Notes: generated by a model not told the origin, from the sequence alone. DNA of 64,000 nucleotides from Rufibacter sp. DG15C (GCF_001577755.1 NZ_CP010776.1:1240001-1304000), one strand, 5' to 3'; shown: positions 21,501 through 30,458, counted from the stretch's first letter. A program made the numbers and translations.

Positions 21501-22217
21501 ATGGAAGAAAAATACAGCCCTGCGCATTTACAGAAACTGCTGAGCTTTTTACGGGAAGAGTATGAGGTTCCAAAAACCAAGGCGTCAGTCCCTCTGCTCC
21601 AAGCCACCGACTGGTACCACAACTACCGCAAAGGCCCGATGGCGCTGTATGCCTTGAGCCAATACATGGGCAAGGACCGCGTGAATGGCGCCCTCCGGAG
21701 TTTACTCAAAAAGCATGCTTTAGGAAAACCGCCGTTCCCTACCTCGCTTGACCTTTACCAAGAGCTTAAAGTGGCCACGCCTGACACGCTCCAACCGCTG
21801 TTGCATGACTTTTTTGTGACCAATACCTTCTGGGACCTAAAAACAGAACAGGCTACGGCCCAACAAACCAAGGCAGGCGCTTGGCAAGTGATTCTTAATG
21901 TGCAAGCCCGCAAGTTTGTGGTGGACAGCATAGGCGTAGAAACTAAGTTACCCATCAAGGATTGGATAGAGGTGGGCATTTACGCCAAGGCAAAGGAGGG
22001 AGAAGCACTGGGCAAACGGATTTACTTGCAGAAGCATCATATTACTTCCGCTAACCAGACCATTACGGTGACGGTCCCGGGCAAACCTGACAAGGCGGGC
22101 ATTGACCCAAACTTTTTATTGGTTGACTGGGAATTAAAGGACAATCTAAAGGAAGTGAAGCTGGCAGCGGAGCCAAAAGGCACATCTGCCAAGGCTAGTG
22201 GAATTAAATTCAATTAG
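18579..22217 (+). CDS. ABC-2 permease fused to an M1-family metallopeptidase
   Basis: The 1212-residue protein has an N-terminal half with about 12 membrane segments in two ABC-2 permease-like sets (about residues 15-260 and 310-590). A periplasmic C-terminal half carries the gluzincin site H940-E-V-A-H944 and a downstream glutamate in LLSESLAWYS. FGNHAAPIN stands where GAMEN-like motifs occur in M1 peptidases. Such fusions are known in Bacteroidota; the substrate is unknown. A copy of the genomic palindrome is embedded in frame at 19350-19393, between the two membrane sets. A terminator follows at 22222. Confidence 0.9.
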   Translation: MKFRKIFQMEFTYGLRSVTTWLYFLVQLVLSLLWMIGNYIHDARDGYFLVNAPIVIGAVTVLGMVAWLLIGASVAGDAAARDVETRMFSLTYTAPASKFAYLGGRFLAALCLNSIVLLGIPLGILISLYCTGVEPEIMGPFRLATYMTTFFYLILPNTLIVTAIQFSFASLTRRSMASYLGGAILFVAAFILGQVLQNKGEWGNLIDPVGFTPIQSQLSNEWSPLEKNTRLLALEGTLLLNRLLWLCIAGGMLALTYFRFRLVLPETDQKRKQVLQPETTIIGLTWGNSLAGKALPHIKGMFGLATHLRQLRLLTWKGFLQIGKSFTGLPLLATIAVMESFALNGNLKAKGVPLLPRTDQILNLFTAPLGELDFFWIIIAFLTIYYAGELVWRERESGLSEIAHATPVPEWVLFLSKFLALGLVLAGWLVFLMTSGILSQLGRGGSPEMGLYLQSMFGLQLVDCLLFALLALFVHVLVNQKFVAHLVALLVYGFLLFAPNLGIEHKLFVYGASPNWSYTDMVGYGTSLAPWLWFKLYWVAWALLIAVVANLLWVRSREGSIRSRLKVARGRFTRSTALVTVVSTGLVLILGSFIFYNTNVLNDYTTSAEGIAERAEYEKRYRQYKNRPQPLLTRTKLHVEIYPERQEVDIRATYFLVNNTKSAIDTIHLATTPGVQTTKVAFDRPSKKLLADERLRHHIYALSAPLQPGDSLQLSFSVHSKAQGFANSGADASVMANSTNFRNYEWLPAIGYQDYRELDDAGSRKEYGLVPRPMTASLYDEKARLTAPFAERVAVDAVVGTNGDQTLVGPGALRRTWTKDGRKYFHYVTDAPIRNEYNFFSARYAVHEKQWKDVTIQIYYDLGQTLNLERMAKSVEASLTYYTQQFGPYPHRQIRFVSFPGYGFGNHAAPINITAQEAFFILDPKNDERGFDLVTAVVAHEVAHQWWGNQVDPALTEGSGLLSESLAWYSAMGVMEEKYSPAHLQKLLSFLREEYEVPKTKASVPLLQATDWYHNYRKGPMALYALSQYMGKDRVNGALRSLLKKHALGKPPFPTSLDLYQELKVATPDTLQPLLHDFFVTNTFWDLKTEQATAQQTKAGAWQVILNVQARKFVVDSIGVETKLPIKDWIEVGIYAKAKEGEALGKRIYLQKHHITSANQTITVTVPGKPDKAGIDPNFLLVDWELKDNLKEVKLAAEPKGTSAKASGIKFN
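19350..19393. repeat. palindromic repeat, copy 5, inside a coding sequence
   Basis: TTCCGTTTTCGGCTTGTTTT pairs imperfectly with GGAAACAGACCAAAAACGGAA. It encodes residues around 258-272 of the permease (FRFRLVLPETDQKRK) without breaking the frame, in a loop after a membrane segment. Confidence 0.75.
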
Positions 22218-22221
22218 ACAT

Positions 22222-22257
22222 AAAAAAGCCCCTTAGAAAATACTAAGGGGCTTTTTG
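22222..22257. terminator. terminator after the ABC-peptidase operon
   Basis: The perfect stem AAAAAGCCCCTTAG / CTAAGGGGCTTTTT functions on both strands, between convergent genes. Confidence 0.85.
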
Positions 22258-22319
22258 TTTGACTGTAGATTTGAAATTTTAAGTTACTCTTTTACAGTGT
22301 TTATCCATAAGTAATGAAA

Positions 22320-23798
22320 TTACAAGACCAACGTGGCAATGGAGTGCGGAAGGCTGGTGGCATCAGCGGCCTTGCCATTAATCCAGAGTTTGTAGTCCAG
22401 TTTCTTGTCTGTGGTGTTTAAAACCACTACTGCTACCTGCCCATCAGGGTTTAGGAAGGCGGTGGTTTGCAGGGCATCCCGGTTAGAAGAACTGATGATG
22501 CGCTTGGCACCCGGTTTCACAAACTTAGAGAAGTGCCCCAGGTAATAGTAGCTGTTGGTGTAGTGCACCTTGCCCGTTTTAGTGTCTGCGTGGATGGGCG
22601 CGAAGCAGAAGTTGCCTACGTGGTTGGGTCCTCCGTTTTCGTCTAAGACCATGTTCCAGTCTGTCCAGGCCACCGTGCCGGCGTTGAAGTCATTCACCAT
22701 AGAGTAGCCGTATTTCTCACCCAGCGCCCAGTCATTGATGCGGGAGAACTGGAATTTCTCAATACAGCCTTCGGTGAAGATCAAATTGGTGTTAGGGAAC
22801 GTCTCTTTCACCTTTTTGAGGTTATCAAAAAGCATGTCGCTGCCGGTCCAGGTTTCATACCAGTGGTAGCCAATACCCCATACATATTTGGCGGCCTCCG
22901 GGTCATTCAGCACGGTGCTGGCGCGCTGGTAGATCAGATCACGGTTGTGGTCCCAGGCGATGAGTTTCTTGTCTTTCATGCCACTCTTGTGCAAGGTGGG
23001 TCCCAGGTATTCTTTGATGAAATCGCGCTCCTCTTCGGCGGTGAAAATACAGGACTCCCAGGTTTGTTTGGCCATGGGCTCATTCTGCACGCTCAATCCC
23101 CAAATGGGAATGCCCTGCTTTTCATAGGCGTTCACAAACTTCACAAAGTAGTTGGCCCAGTTCTGGCGGTACTCTGGCAACAGCTTACCGCCCTGCAGCA
23201 TGGTCTTGGTGTCTTTCATCCAGGCCGGCGGGCTCCAAGGGCTGGCGTACATGGTTAACTTTCCGCCGGCGGCGGCAATGGCCTGCTTGATGAACGGAAT
23301 GCGGTACTGCTCATCATGCTTCACGCTAAAGCTTTTCAGCTCTTTGTCATTTTCGTCCACATAGGTGTAGCTTCCGCTGGCAAAATCACTGCTGTGAATG
23401 GTGGTTCTGCCCAGGGTGTAGCCAATGCCGTTGGTAGGGTCATAATAGGCCCGCATGATTTCGTCCTGCTTGTCCTTCGGCATTTTGGCAAAGGTCTCTG
23501 CCGTGGCATCTGTAATGGCGCCGCCAATCCCCAGCATGGTCTGGAAGGTCTTGCTGGGGTCTACAAACACGCACACCTGCGTTTCCAGAGGCTGACCAAA
23601 CTCTTTAAACTGGAGAGTCTCTGTTTTGGCTAGTCTGTGCTCGGTATTCTGCGCGGTGGTATAGACCGTGACCGCTCTGCTCTGCAGTTGAAATGGCTGG
23701 CTATTGCTTTTGCTTTGCGACGGATTGGTCTGCGTACAAGCCCCCATCAGCCCAAGGGCCATGAGGGAGAAGGATACAACCGGAAATAGTTTCTTCAT
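22320..23798 (-). CDS. GH30-family glucan hydrolase, lipoprotein (first of three)
   Basis: The start is set at ATG 23798 (MKKLFPVVSF), giving a lipoprotein signal with lipobox LMGAC. The mature part is a (beta/alpha)8 barrel with an added beta-sandwich. The acid/base E240 lies in VQNEPM and the nucleophile E343 in IFTEGC, as in GH30. Length of ~492 fits. It differs from the next two (TEGC against TEQW), suggesting a distinct specificity or a processive role. It is the last gene of the locus, and a palindromic repeat separates it from the second GH30. Confidence 0.9.
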   Translation of the reverse strand: MKKLFPVVSFSLMALGLMGACTQTNPSQSKSNSQPFQLQSRAVTVYTTAQNTEHRLAKTETLQFKEFGQPLETQVCVFVDPSKTFQTMLGIGGAITDATAETFAKMPKDKQDEIMRAYYDPTNGIGYTLGRTTIHSSDFASGSYTYVDENDKELKSFSVKHDEQYRIPFIKQAIAAAGGKLTMYASPWSPPAWMKDTKTMLQGGKLLPEYRQNWANYFVKFVNAYEKQGIPIWGLSVQNEPMAKQTWESCIFTAEEERDFIKEYLGPTLHKSGMKDKKLIAWDHNRDLIYQRASTVLNDPEAAKYVWGIGYHWYETWTGSDMLFDNLKKVKETFPNTNLIFTEGCIEKFQFSRINDWALGEKYGYSMVNDFNAGTVAWTDWNMVLDENGGPNHVGNFCFAPIHADTKTGKVHYTNSYYYLGHFSKFVKPGAKRIISSSNRDALQTTAFLNPDGQVAVVVLNTTDKKLDYKLWINGKAADATSLPHSIATLVL

Positions 23799-23857
23799 CT
23801 TATGAATCAATGAGTGATTGAATGATTTAAGGTAGACGTGGGTAAATGAAAGTTAGG

Positions 23858-23897
23858 CCGTTTTTGGCCTGTTTTGACGAAAACAAGCCAAAAACGG
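23858..23897. repeat. palindromic repeat, copy 6
   Basis: CCGTTTTTGGCCTGTTTT and AAAACAAGCCAAAAACGG lie between the first and second GH30 genes. Confidence 0.85.
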
Positions 23898-23931
23898 AAT
23901 CTTACTCAGCCGTCTGTTCTCTTCTTTTAAA

Positions 23932-25365
23932 TTACCAAACATACGTCCCTACCGCACCCACGGGCAAGGTAGTGGAAAAGCTTTTATCGCCTTGCTTAAT
24001 CTGGAAAGTCTGCGCAGAGGCTCTGTTGTTCAAGACCACCACTACCCGCTCTCCCTTGGGGGTTTTAAAAGCTACGTTGGGCAAGCCTTCCAAGACATTG
24101 GACCCAATTCTTACCGATCCTGGACGCACAAACTTTGAGGCGTGCGCAATCACATAGTAAGCAGGATTGCGGGTAATCTGGTCTCCATTAACGGTGATGG
24201 CGCCCAGACACTGGTTGCAGCCGCCGGGGGTAAAGGGTCTCTGCTGAGGATCAGCGGCCAGGTTCCATTCCAGCACGTTGCGCGCCCAGTTGCGGGTAGC
24301 TCCAATGATCAGTTCGCGCACGTGCCATTTCATATCCTCGGGGAAGTTGCCGGGCGCGCCAATCCACTGCTCCGTGAAATACACATTCTTGTCTGGGTGC
24401 GCGTTGTGCACGTCTGCCATTGCCTCAATCTTACCGCCGTACAGGTGAAAGGCAGAACCGTCAATGTACTTTTTGGCCTCGGGGTCATTCAAGATACTGA
24501 TGGGGTAATCCGGGCGGTCCAGGTTATGGTCATAGATGATGATTTTGGTCTTGACGCCGGCCTTCTGGAAAGAAGGGCCCAGATGGTTCTTTACAAAAAT
24601 GGCTTGGTCTTGCGGCAACATGAGCAGGCTGGGGTTGTTGCCTGGGTGCAAAGGCTCATTCTGGACCGTGATGGCATCAATCTTAATCCCTTCTTTGGCC
24701 ATTTCCTGCACGTACTTCACAAAGTATTTGGCATAGGCATCATACCACTTCGGCTCCAGGCTCCCGCCTTTGGAGTTTTGGTTGGTCTTCATCCAGGTAG
24801 GCGGCGACCACGGAGAACCCAAAATCATGATGTCTGGATTGATGGCCAGAATCTCCTTGAGCACCGGAATCAAAAACGCGCGGTCTGGCGCCAGGCTAAA
24901 CTTCTCTTGGTTGGGGTCTGTCTGTCCTTCAGGTAGATCGTTGTAAGAGAAAACTTTCTCATCCAGGTCAGAGGCGCCAATGCTCACCCGCAGGTAGCTG
25001 ATGCCAATGTTGGTTCCGTCTGTGGCGAACAGTTCTTTCAAGAGAGCAGCCCGCGCGCCAGGAGTCACCTTGTGCAGATGATAGGCACTGCCACCGGTGA
25101 GCGTATAGCCAAACCCGTCAATGGACTGGAACGTCTGGCTGTCATCTACTTCAATAACAGGACTCTGCGCACCTTCGCTTTTTAGGAAAGGCAGCGCCGT
25201 GGCCTGCTTTTGGAACAGAACAGTTTTATCTGCGGTGGTCAGCCAGAGCTGCGCAGCATCAGATTTAGACAACTGCCCGGTTTTAGTGCTGCAACTGAAC
25301 AGGCCGCCTAGCAAAAGAGCTAGGCTTACCTGTCTCAACCAACGCTTTTGGGGGAATAAATTCAT
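23932..25365 (-). CDS. GH30-family glucan hydrolase, lipoprotein (second)
   Basis: The 477-residue lipoprotein has lipobox LFSC at the N-terminus. The GH30 acid/base is E237 (VQNEPLHPGN) and the nucleophile E332 (YFTEQWIG). It shares most motifs with the third GH30 (TVHNAHPDKNVYFTEQW in that copy), so the two are recent paralogues. Characterised members in Sus-type loci cleave beta-1,6-glucan, which makes that the first guess here. The gene is on the same strand as the SusCDE genes and is probably co-transcribed. Confidence 0.9.
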   Translation of the reverse strand: MNLFPQKRWLRQVSLALLLGGLFSCSTKTGQLSKSDAAQLWLTTADKTVLFQKQATALPFLKSEGAQSPVIEVDDSQTFQSIDGFGYTLTGGSAYHLHKVTPGARAALLKELFATDGTNIGISYLRVSIGASDLDEKVFSYNDLPEGQTDPNQEKFSLAPDRAFLIPVLKEILAINPDIMILGSPWSPPTWMKTNQNSKGGSLEPKWYDAYAKYFVKYVQEMAKEGIKIDAITVQNEPLHPGNNPSLLMLPQDQAIFVKNHLGPSFQKAGVKTKIIIYDHNLDRPDYPISILNDPEAKKYIDGSAFHLYGGKIEAMADVHNAHPDKNVYFTEQWIGAPGNFPEDMKWHVRELIIGATRNWARNVLEWNLAADPQQRPFTPGGCNQCLGAITVNGDQITRNPAYYVIAHASKFVRPGSVRIGSNVLEGLPNVAFKTPKGERVVVVLNNRASAQTFQIKQGDKSFSTTLPVGAVGTYVW

Positions 25366-25461
25366 TTGATAAGAGTTTGAAGGTGATGAAAATTGTTATC
25401 CTCAGCCTGTAAGGTTTTCTGTCCAATGGAACCCTTGCAGGCAATGGAGCAATGAAATGTG

Positions 25462-26928
25462 CTACCAGACATACGTGCCTACTGATCCTGCCTTGAGGGT
25501 GGATGTGACAATCTGGTTTCTGTACCTAATGTTAAAGTTTTGCGCAGCACCGCCGTCATTCAAGACAATCAGGACTTTCTTGCCGTCTGTGCGTTTAAAC
25601 GCGACGCTTTGCAGAGGACTGAACAACTCATTGTTAGTCGCATTCCTCAGAGAGCTTTGCACTCTCACAGAGCCGGGCCTTACAAACTTGGCGGCGTGGG
25701 CAATTATGTAATACGCCACGTTGCGAGTGACACTACTAGAATTAATGGTCACTGCGGGCAGGCAAGAATTGCAGCCCCCCTCTGTGAAAGGCCGGTTGTT
25801 CTGGTCTGCGGCCAGGTTCCACTCCAAGGCGTTTTTACTCCAATTGCGCATGGTCCCAATGATGACGTTAGACACGTGCCACTTTAAGTTAGACGCAAAG
25901 TCTCCCTCATTGGCGCCCACCCATTGCTCCGTGAAATACACGTTCTTGTCTGGGTGCGCATTATGCACAGTAGTCATGGCACTCACGTTGCCGCCGTACA
26001 AATGGAAGGCTGAACCATCCACATACTGCTTGGCCGCCGGGTCATTCATAATACTAATGGGGTACTCTGGCTTGTCCAGGTTATGGTCATACAGAATAAT
26101 CTTGGTAGCCAGGTTGGCGGCTCTCAAGGCCGGCCCAATGTTGTTTTTCACGAAGGTCAACTGATCCGTAGCCGACATGTACATGCTGGGATTATTGCCG
26201 TCATGCAATGGCTCGTTCTGGATGGTGATGGCGTCAATGGTGATCCCTTGCGCCTTCATTCCCTGGATGTAGTTCACCAGATAGGTAGCGTAGTCATCAT
26301 AGTACTCTGGTTTCAGGTAACCGCCTTTGGGGCTGTTGTTGCTTTTCATCCAGGCCGGAGGAGACCATGGCGAAGCCAGTAACTTAAGCGTAGGGTTGAT
26401 GGCCAGAATCTCCTTGAGCACCGGAATGTAATAGGCTTGGTCTGGCGCCAGGGAGAACGCCCCGCCCATCTGGTCTTGGTAGGAATACACCGTGGGGCTC
26501 AAGTCTGAGGCGCCCAAGTTCAACCGCAGGTAACTGGTGCCAATAAAGGTGCTGTCAAAGGCAAACAACTCTTTCAAAAGCTCCTGCCGGCTAGCCGAAG
26601 ACATCTGGCTCAACACCAGTGCACTGCCACCGGTCAAGGTATAACCAAATCCGTCCACGGTCTGGAACGTCTGGGTGGTGTCTATGTCAATGGTGAGGTT
26701 GTTGTTGGTCTCTGCTTTGAAGTTTAAGGCTACACCCTGTCTTTTGAACAGGACGGACTTGTCGCCGTTGGTGAGCCAGAACGCCACTTGGCTAGCACTG
26801 GACACCACGGGCGGTGGCGGTGGCGGGGCCGGCGTTGGGTCTGATTTGTCACCGCAACCAGCCAACAAACCGGCAAGCAGGACCGCCCCTAAAAATGATG
26901 ATACTCTATTTGAAAACGGGAAGCTCAT
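25462..26928 (-). CDS. GH30-family glucan hydrolase, lipoprotein (third)
   Basis: The 488-residue protein has lipobox LLAGC followed by a Pro-rich tether (PTPAPPPPPPVV). The catalytic pair is E239 (IQNEPLHDGN) and E334 (YFTEQWVG). Strong similarity to the gene at 23932 over the barrel indicates duplication. The long tether suggests surface display. It sits nearest the SusE gene, and a palindromic repeat plus terminator lie between them. Confidence 0.9.
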   Translation of the reverse strand: MSFPFSNRVSSFLGAVLLAGLLAGCGDKSDPTPAPPPPPPVVSSASQVAFWLTNGDKSVLFKRQGVALNFKAETNNNLTIDIDTTQTFQTVDGFGYTLTGGSALVLSQMSSASRQELLKELFAFDSTFIGTSYLRLNLGASDLSPTVYSYQDQMGGAFSLAPDQAYYIPVLKEILAINPTLKLLASPWSPPAWMKSNNSPKGGYLKPEYYDDYATYLVNYIQGMKAQGITIDAITIQNEPLHDGNNPSMYMSATDQLTFVKNNIGPALRAANLATKIILYDHNLDKPEYPISIMNDPAAKQYVDGSAFHLYGGNVSAMTTVHNAHPDKNVYFTEQWVGANEGDFASNLKWHVSNVIIGTMRNWSKNALEWNLAADQNNRPFTEGGCNSCLPAVTINSSSVTRNVAYYIIAHAAKFVRPGSVRVQSSLRNATNNELFSPLQSVAFKRTDGKKVLIVLNDGGAAQNFNIRYRNQIVTSTLKAGSVGTYVW

Positions 26929-26988
26929 AAAACGCTTGGTAAAAAGAAAGGCAAGAACACCTCTGCTACATGCTACTTGGGTGAACTT

Positions 26989-27028
26989 CCGTTTTTGGCC
27001 TGATTTCTAGAAAACAGGCCAAAAACGG
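26989..27028. repeat. palindromic repeat, copy 7
   Basis: CCGTTTTTGGCCTGATTTC and GAAAACAGGCCAAAAACGG lie between the SusE-like gene and the third GH30 gene. Confidence 0.85.
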
Positions 27029-27049
27029 GAGCAACCCTTTAGTTCGATC

Positions 27050-27096
27050 TCAAAAAAAAGGGAAGCTCCTGTGTTATTGGCAGCAGCTTCCCTTGT
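27050..27096 (-). terminator. terminator after the SusE-like gene
   Basis: On the minus strand the stem AAGGGAAGCT...AGCTTCCCTT is followed by a run of eight T. It would separate SusCDE transcription from the GH30 genes or attenuate read-through. Confidence 0.8.
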
Positions 27097-27101
27097 TAAT
27101 G

Positions 27102-28829
27102 TTATTGCTTCACAAATGAATACTCGGCGGTTTTGTAATCTGGGGTTACTGTGATGGTGGCTTTGTAAGTACCCGCCTGCGTTACGCCTTTAAAGTTAGG
27201 GCCGCCGTTGGTCATGGTGCCGCTCAACGCCGTTCCGTTAGAGCCGAACTGAACATCCCAAGGGGAATTAAACTTGAGGTCATAGTTGGCTTTAAGCGCG
27301 AACGTGCCTTCAAAGGTATAAGGGTGCTTGTAGGTCATGAGGTACTCGTTGCGGGCATCCCAGCCTCCGCCGGCATCGTCCCAATGGAAGAGCTTGATGT
27401 TGTAGTACTTCCAGGTGAGTTTGCCCGTGGCGAAGTTGATGGTTATCTGGTAGGCTTGGTCACGGGTGACGGCAATAGGAGCGCTGCCTGTGCCAAAATC
27501 AACCGGCACGGTGACGGCGTCTGCGTCTGGCGTAGTGGTTTCACCTACTTTGGCGGTGGTAGTGAAGGCGGTGCCAGAACCATCATTGGCAGCATTAAGC
27601 GTGTAGGTCTTACTCTTCTCTAGAGCTATAAACCCATTGGTCTTAAAGGTGGTACCGTCTTTCACCAGCTCGGCTACCACGGTGCCTCCTTGCAGCAGGT
27701 ACAATTTGTCTGGCATGGCGGCAGGCGGCGTCACCGTCTCATCTTTCACGATGGAATAGGTGTACTGCTCACCATTTAAGTTCATGGTGACAATGTGCTT
27801 GCCAACCGCCGTAGCCGGAATGTCTTCAAACGTGCCGGCGGCCGCCTGTGACTCCATCACCAATTGGTTGGTAGTGCCTTTCACGCGCTTCATCAAATAC
27901 CCCCAGTCGCCGTTGGCCCTGAAGATGAAGCCCTCTGTTTTTTCAATGTCCACTGAGGTCTGCCACACGCCGTTTCCTTTGTATTGCAGGGGTTCGTCTC
28001 CGCCCCAGCCGGCGGCAATGGCGCTGCCCACCATGCTCCATCTGTCAATCTTCAGGAAGCTGTAGGTGTTGGTGTTCAGGTTGACGGTTACGCGGTAGGT
28101 GCCGGCACCGGGGGCGGCAATGGCGGTCCCGTTCTTGCGCAGGCCTCCGCCGTTGGCGGCTCCGTATACCAAGGACTGGGCGTTCTGCTGCGAGTAGATT
28201 TTAAACGTTCCGCCGCTGGTAAAGCTGGTGTAGCCTTCAAACACGTGCGTCTGGTTTCCATTGGCATCCTTTAAAGGGCGCAATTGAATGGCCTGGGTGA
28301 CGTCTGTCCCTTTTTCTGTGGCTGAGCCTGAGATGTACAGCGTGGTAGGATGGGTCTCATGGGCAAACCGTGTGATAGAAACGGTCTTGCTGGGTGAAAC
28401 GCTCTCTTTGCTCAACGACTGCGCAATGACCGCCCACTTCAGTTTGACGGTGGTGTTGGCATCATACCCCGCCGCCGACAGCGCCTGGTCTAACTGCGTG
28501 GCCGTTGGGGTGAGGAACTGGTTTTTACCGGCGTCTCCGGTGGCCATGGTGAGAATAGGCGTTTTGAAATCTGCGTTTTCGGCTGAGTCCAGGACCAGCT
28601 TGTAGGTGACGCCGTAGTTCTTGCTGGACATAGCGGCTCCCCACTCAAACCGAACGGTAGCGTCTGGCTTGGTCTCATCTAAGGTGATGGTGGCATTTTC
28701 TGCGGGATTGCCCAACACGGCTGAACTCAGCTCCCAGTTGCCCACTGGTTCAATATTGTCTTTTTCTTCACAGGCGCTCATCACAAAGAGCAAGGCCACC
28801 AGATGAAAGAATGCGTTTATCTTTTTCAT
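27102..28829 (-). CDS. SusE/SusF-like starch- or glucan-binding outer membrane lipoprotein
   Basis: The start is set at ATG 28829 (MKKINAFFHL); an upstream frame runs through the palindromic repeat and is spurious. The lipobox VMSAC is at about residue 18, followed by a SusE-type N-terminal Ig-like domain (SSKNYGVTYKLVLDSAENADF). Two or three carbohydrate-binding-like modules follow, with repeated strings such as YRVTVNLNTNTYSF and YQITINFATGKLTW. It likely holds glucan at the cell surface for SusCD and the GH30 enzymes. Length of 575 is within the family range. Confidence 0.88.
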   Translation of the reverse strand: MKKINAFFHLVALLFVMSACEEKDNIEPVGNWELSSAVLGNPAENATITLDETKPDATVRFEWGAAMSSKNYGVTYKLVLDSAENADFKTPILTMATGDAGKNQFLTPTATQLDQALSAAGYDANTTVKLKWAVIAQSLSKESVSPSKTVSITRFAHETHPTTLYISGSATEKGTDVTQAIQLRPLKDANGNQTHVFEGYTSFTSGGTFKIYSQQNAQSLVYGAANGGGLRKNGTAIAAPGAGTYRVTVNLNTNTYSFLKIDRWSMVGSAIAAGWGGDEPLQYKGNGVWQTSVDIEKTEGFIFRANGDWGYLMKRVKGTTNQLVMESQAAAGTFEDIPATAVGKHIVTMNLNGEQYTYSIVKDETVTPPAAMPDKLYLLQGGTVVAELVKDGTTFKTNGFIALEKSKTYTLNAANDGSGTAFTTTAKVGETTTPDADAVTVPVDFGTGSAPIAVTRDQAYQITINFATGKLTWKYYNIKLFHWDDAGGGWDARNEYLMTYKHPYTFEGTFALKANYDLKFNSPWDVQFGSNGTALSGTMTNGGPNFKGVTQAGTYKATITVTPDYKTAEYSFVKQ

Positions 28830-28875
28830 GATATAGAAGTATGGTACATGAATGACTTGAAAATACAGCTCCTGC

Positions 28876-28929
28876 CGGTCTTCCGTTTTTGGCCTGTTTT
28901 CATGAAAACAGGCCAAAAACGGAAGACCG
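28876..28929. repeat. palindromic repeat, copy 8: perfect 54-bp inverted repeat
   Basis: The whole 54 bp is self-complementary, with outer arms CGGTCTTCCG and CGGAAGACCG and a core matching the consensus. It sits between the susD-like and susE-like genes. Confidence 0.9.
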
Positions 28930-28961
28930 AAAAACAGAAACATGAATGCAAAAAGCTGGTC

Positions 28962-30446
28962 TTAGTTGTATCCTGGGTTCTGGACCAAGTTAGGGTTGCG
29001 GTTAATCTCTGACTGCGGAATAGGCAGGAACAGTTCATGCGCCTTCACGCTGTAATCCTTGCGGGTATTGGTTCTAAGGTCAATCTCGTTGAGGTTGCCC
29101 ATGACCTGCGCCGTCACGCCAAACCTTCTGAGGTCGTCCCAGCGCTGCCCCTCCTGGGCCAGTTCTAAGCGGCGCTCGTTCAAGATGGCCGTTCTCATGC
29201 TTTCCTTAGAATTGGCCGTGGTGTTGGCCAGGTTAACTCTCTTCCGGACAAGGTTCAAAGCGGTTTTGGCATCCTCTAAGCGTCCTAGCTCATTCAAGGC
29301 CTCGGCTTTTAAAAGAATGATGTCTGCCAACCTGAAGATGTACTGACGGTTGGTGCTGGCCCAACCGTTGGCGCTTTTCCAGCGGTAGGCGAAGGGAACA
29401 CTGCCGCCCGTACTCACAGACCAGAACTCATCTGCCCAAGGCGCATTCTCAAACAAGATGGTGGTATTTTTCCGCACGTTGTCCTTTTCAGCGTCATATG
29501 CATTCACCAAATCATGCGAAGGCGTCATGAATTTGCGCCAGGTGTCACCGCTTAAAGAAGGTGGCAACAGCATCTGCGGACCCCAGTTGGCTTCTGTGCC
29601 TCCTGTGAACTGCACTTCTAGGATAGATTCTGCATTGTTGTAGTGCGTGCCGTCAAACAAGTGCGTGAAGGTAGGTAGTAGCGAGTAGCTGGCTGGGCTA
29701 CTGATCACGGCATCTGCGTACTGCAACACTTTGTTGTAGTCGCGGTCTGGGCGCTGGGCCCAGGCCTTTGCCAACAACGCATTGGCTGCTCCTTTGGTAG
29801 CACGCGCTTTGTTGACGCTGGCGTCTCCGCCGTAGGTGTCTGGCAAACGGTTGTCCAGGGCAAACATCAGATCTGTCACAATCTGGTTATACACCTCTAC
29901 CTCGGTTGCCTTCGGTTTTTGGGTGGTGGCAGGATCAAGGGAGTTCACGGGTTCTAACACCAAAGGCACACCGCCCCAAAGCTTCACTAATTGGTAGTAG
30001 TGGTAGGCGCGCAAGAAAGCCGCCTCGCCTAGAATCTGCGCCTTTCTGGCATCTGTCAACTTAGGGTCTGTGATCAATGGCACCTTCTGCAACACTACAT
30101 TGGCCTTAGAGATGGCGTTGTAGATCTGGCTCCAGTTGTTCCAAAGACGGCTATTGGTGGGCGTAATGTTGATGTTGTCCACCGCAAAAATCTCTGCGTT
30201 GTCACCGCCGGCGTAGTAGTTGTCAGAGAGAATCTCACTGAACACCAGGTTGTCCCAGATATAATATTCTGCTTGGAAAGACTCATACACTCCTACCAAT
30301 GCCGCTTCTGCATCATTCGCAGATTTGTATGCATTGTCTGCGGTGAGGTCAGAGATGGGGTCTAAGTCTACAAAGCTCTCACAGGCCGGGGCTCCTCCTA
30401 AAAGGATGCCTGTCATTATATAAAATCCTACTTTATTAAGTTTCAT
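28962..30446 (-). CDS. SusD/RagB-family nutrient-binding lipoprotein
   Basis: The 494-residue protein has lipobox GAPAC near residue 22. SusD-typical strings include AEAALVGVYESFQ, AFLRAYHYYQLVKLWGGVPLV (N-terminal TPR helices), NEEs-like ILNERRLELAQEGQRWDDLRRFG and the C-terminal FLPIPQSEINRNPNLVQNPGYN. It caps the SusC porin. It starts 12 bp after the SusC stop, as usual for the pair. Confidence 0.96.
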   Translation of the reverse strand: MKLNKVGFYIMTGILLGGAPACESFVDLDPISDLTADNAYKSANDAEAALVGVYESFQAEYYIWDNLVFSEILSDNYYAGGDNAEIFAVDNINITPTNSRLWNNWSQIYNAISKANVVLQKVPLITDPKLTDARKAQILGEAAFLRAYHYYQLVKLWGGVPLVLEPVNSLDPATTQKPKATEVEVYNQIVTDLMFALDNRLPDTYGGDASVNKARATKGAANALLAKAWAQRPDRDYNKVLQYADAVISSPASYSLLPTFTHLFDGTHYNNAESILEVQFTGGTEANWGPQMLLPPSLSGDTWRKFMTPSHDLVNAYDAEKDNVRKNTTILFENAPWADEFWSVSTGGSVPFAYRWKSANGWASTNRQYIFRLADIILLKAEALNELGRLEDAKTALNLVRKRVNLANTTANSKESMRTAILNERRLELAQEGQRWDDLRRFGVTAQVMGNLNEIDLRTNTRKDYSVKAHELFLPIPQSEINRNPNLVQNPGYN

Positions 30447-30458
30447 AATGGCTCCTGA

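Noticed and set aside
28803-29012. Open frames running through the perfect palindrome (28.8-29.0 kb), including an N-terminal extension of the SusE-like gene
   Set aside because: They arise from translating the repeat; the SusE lipoprotein signal begins at 28829.
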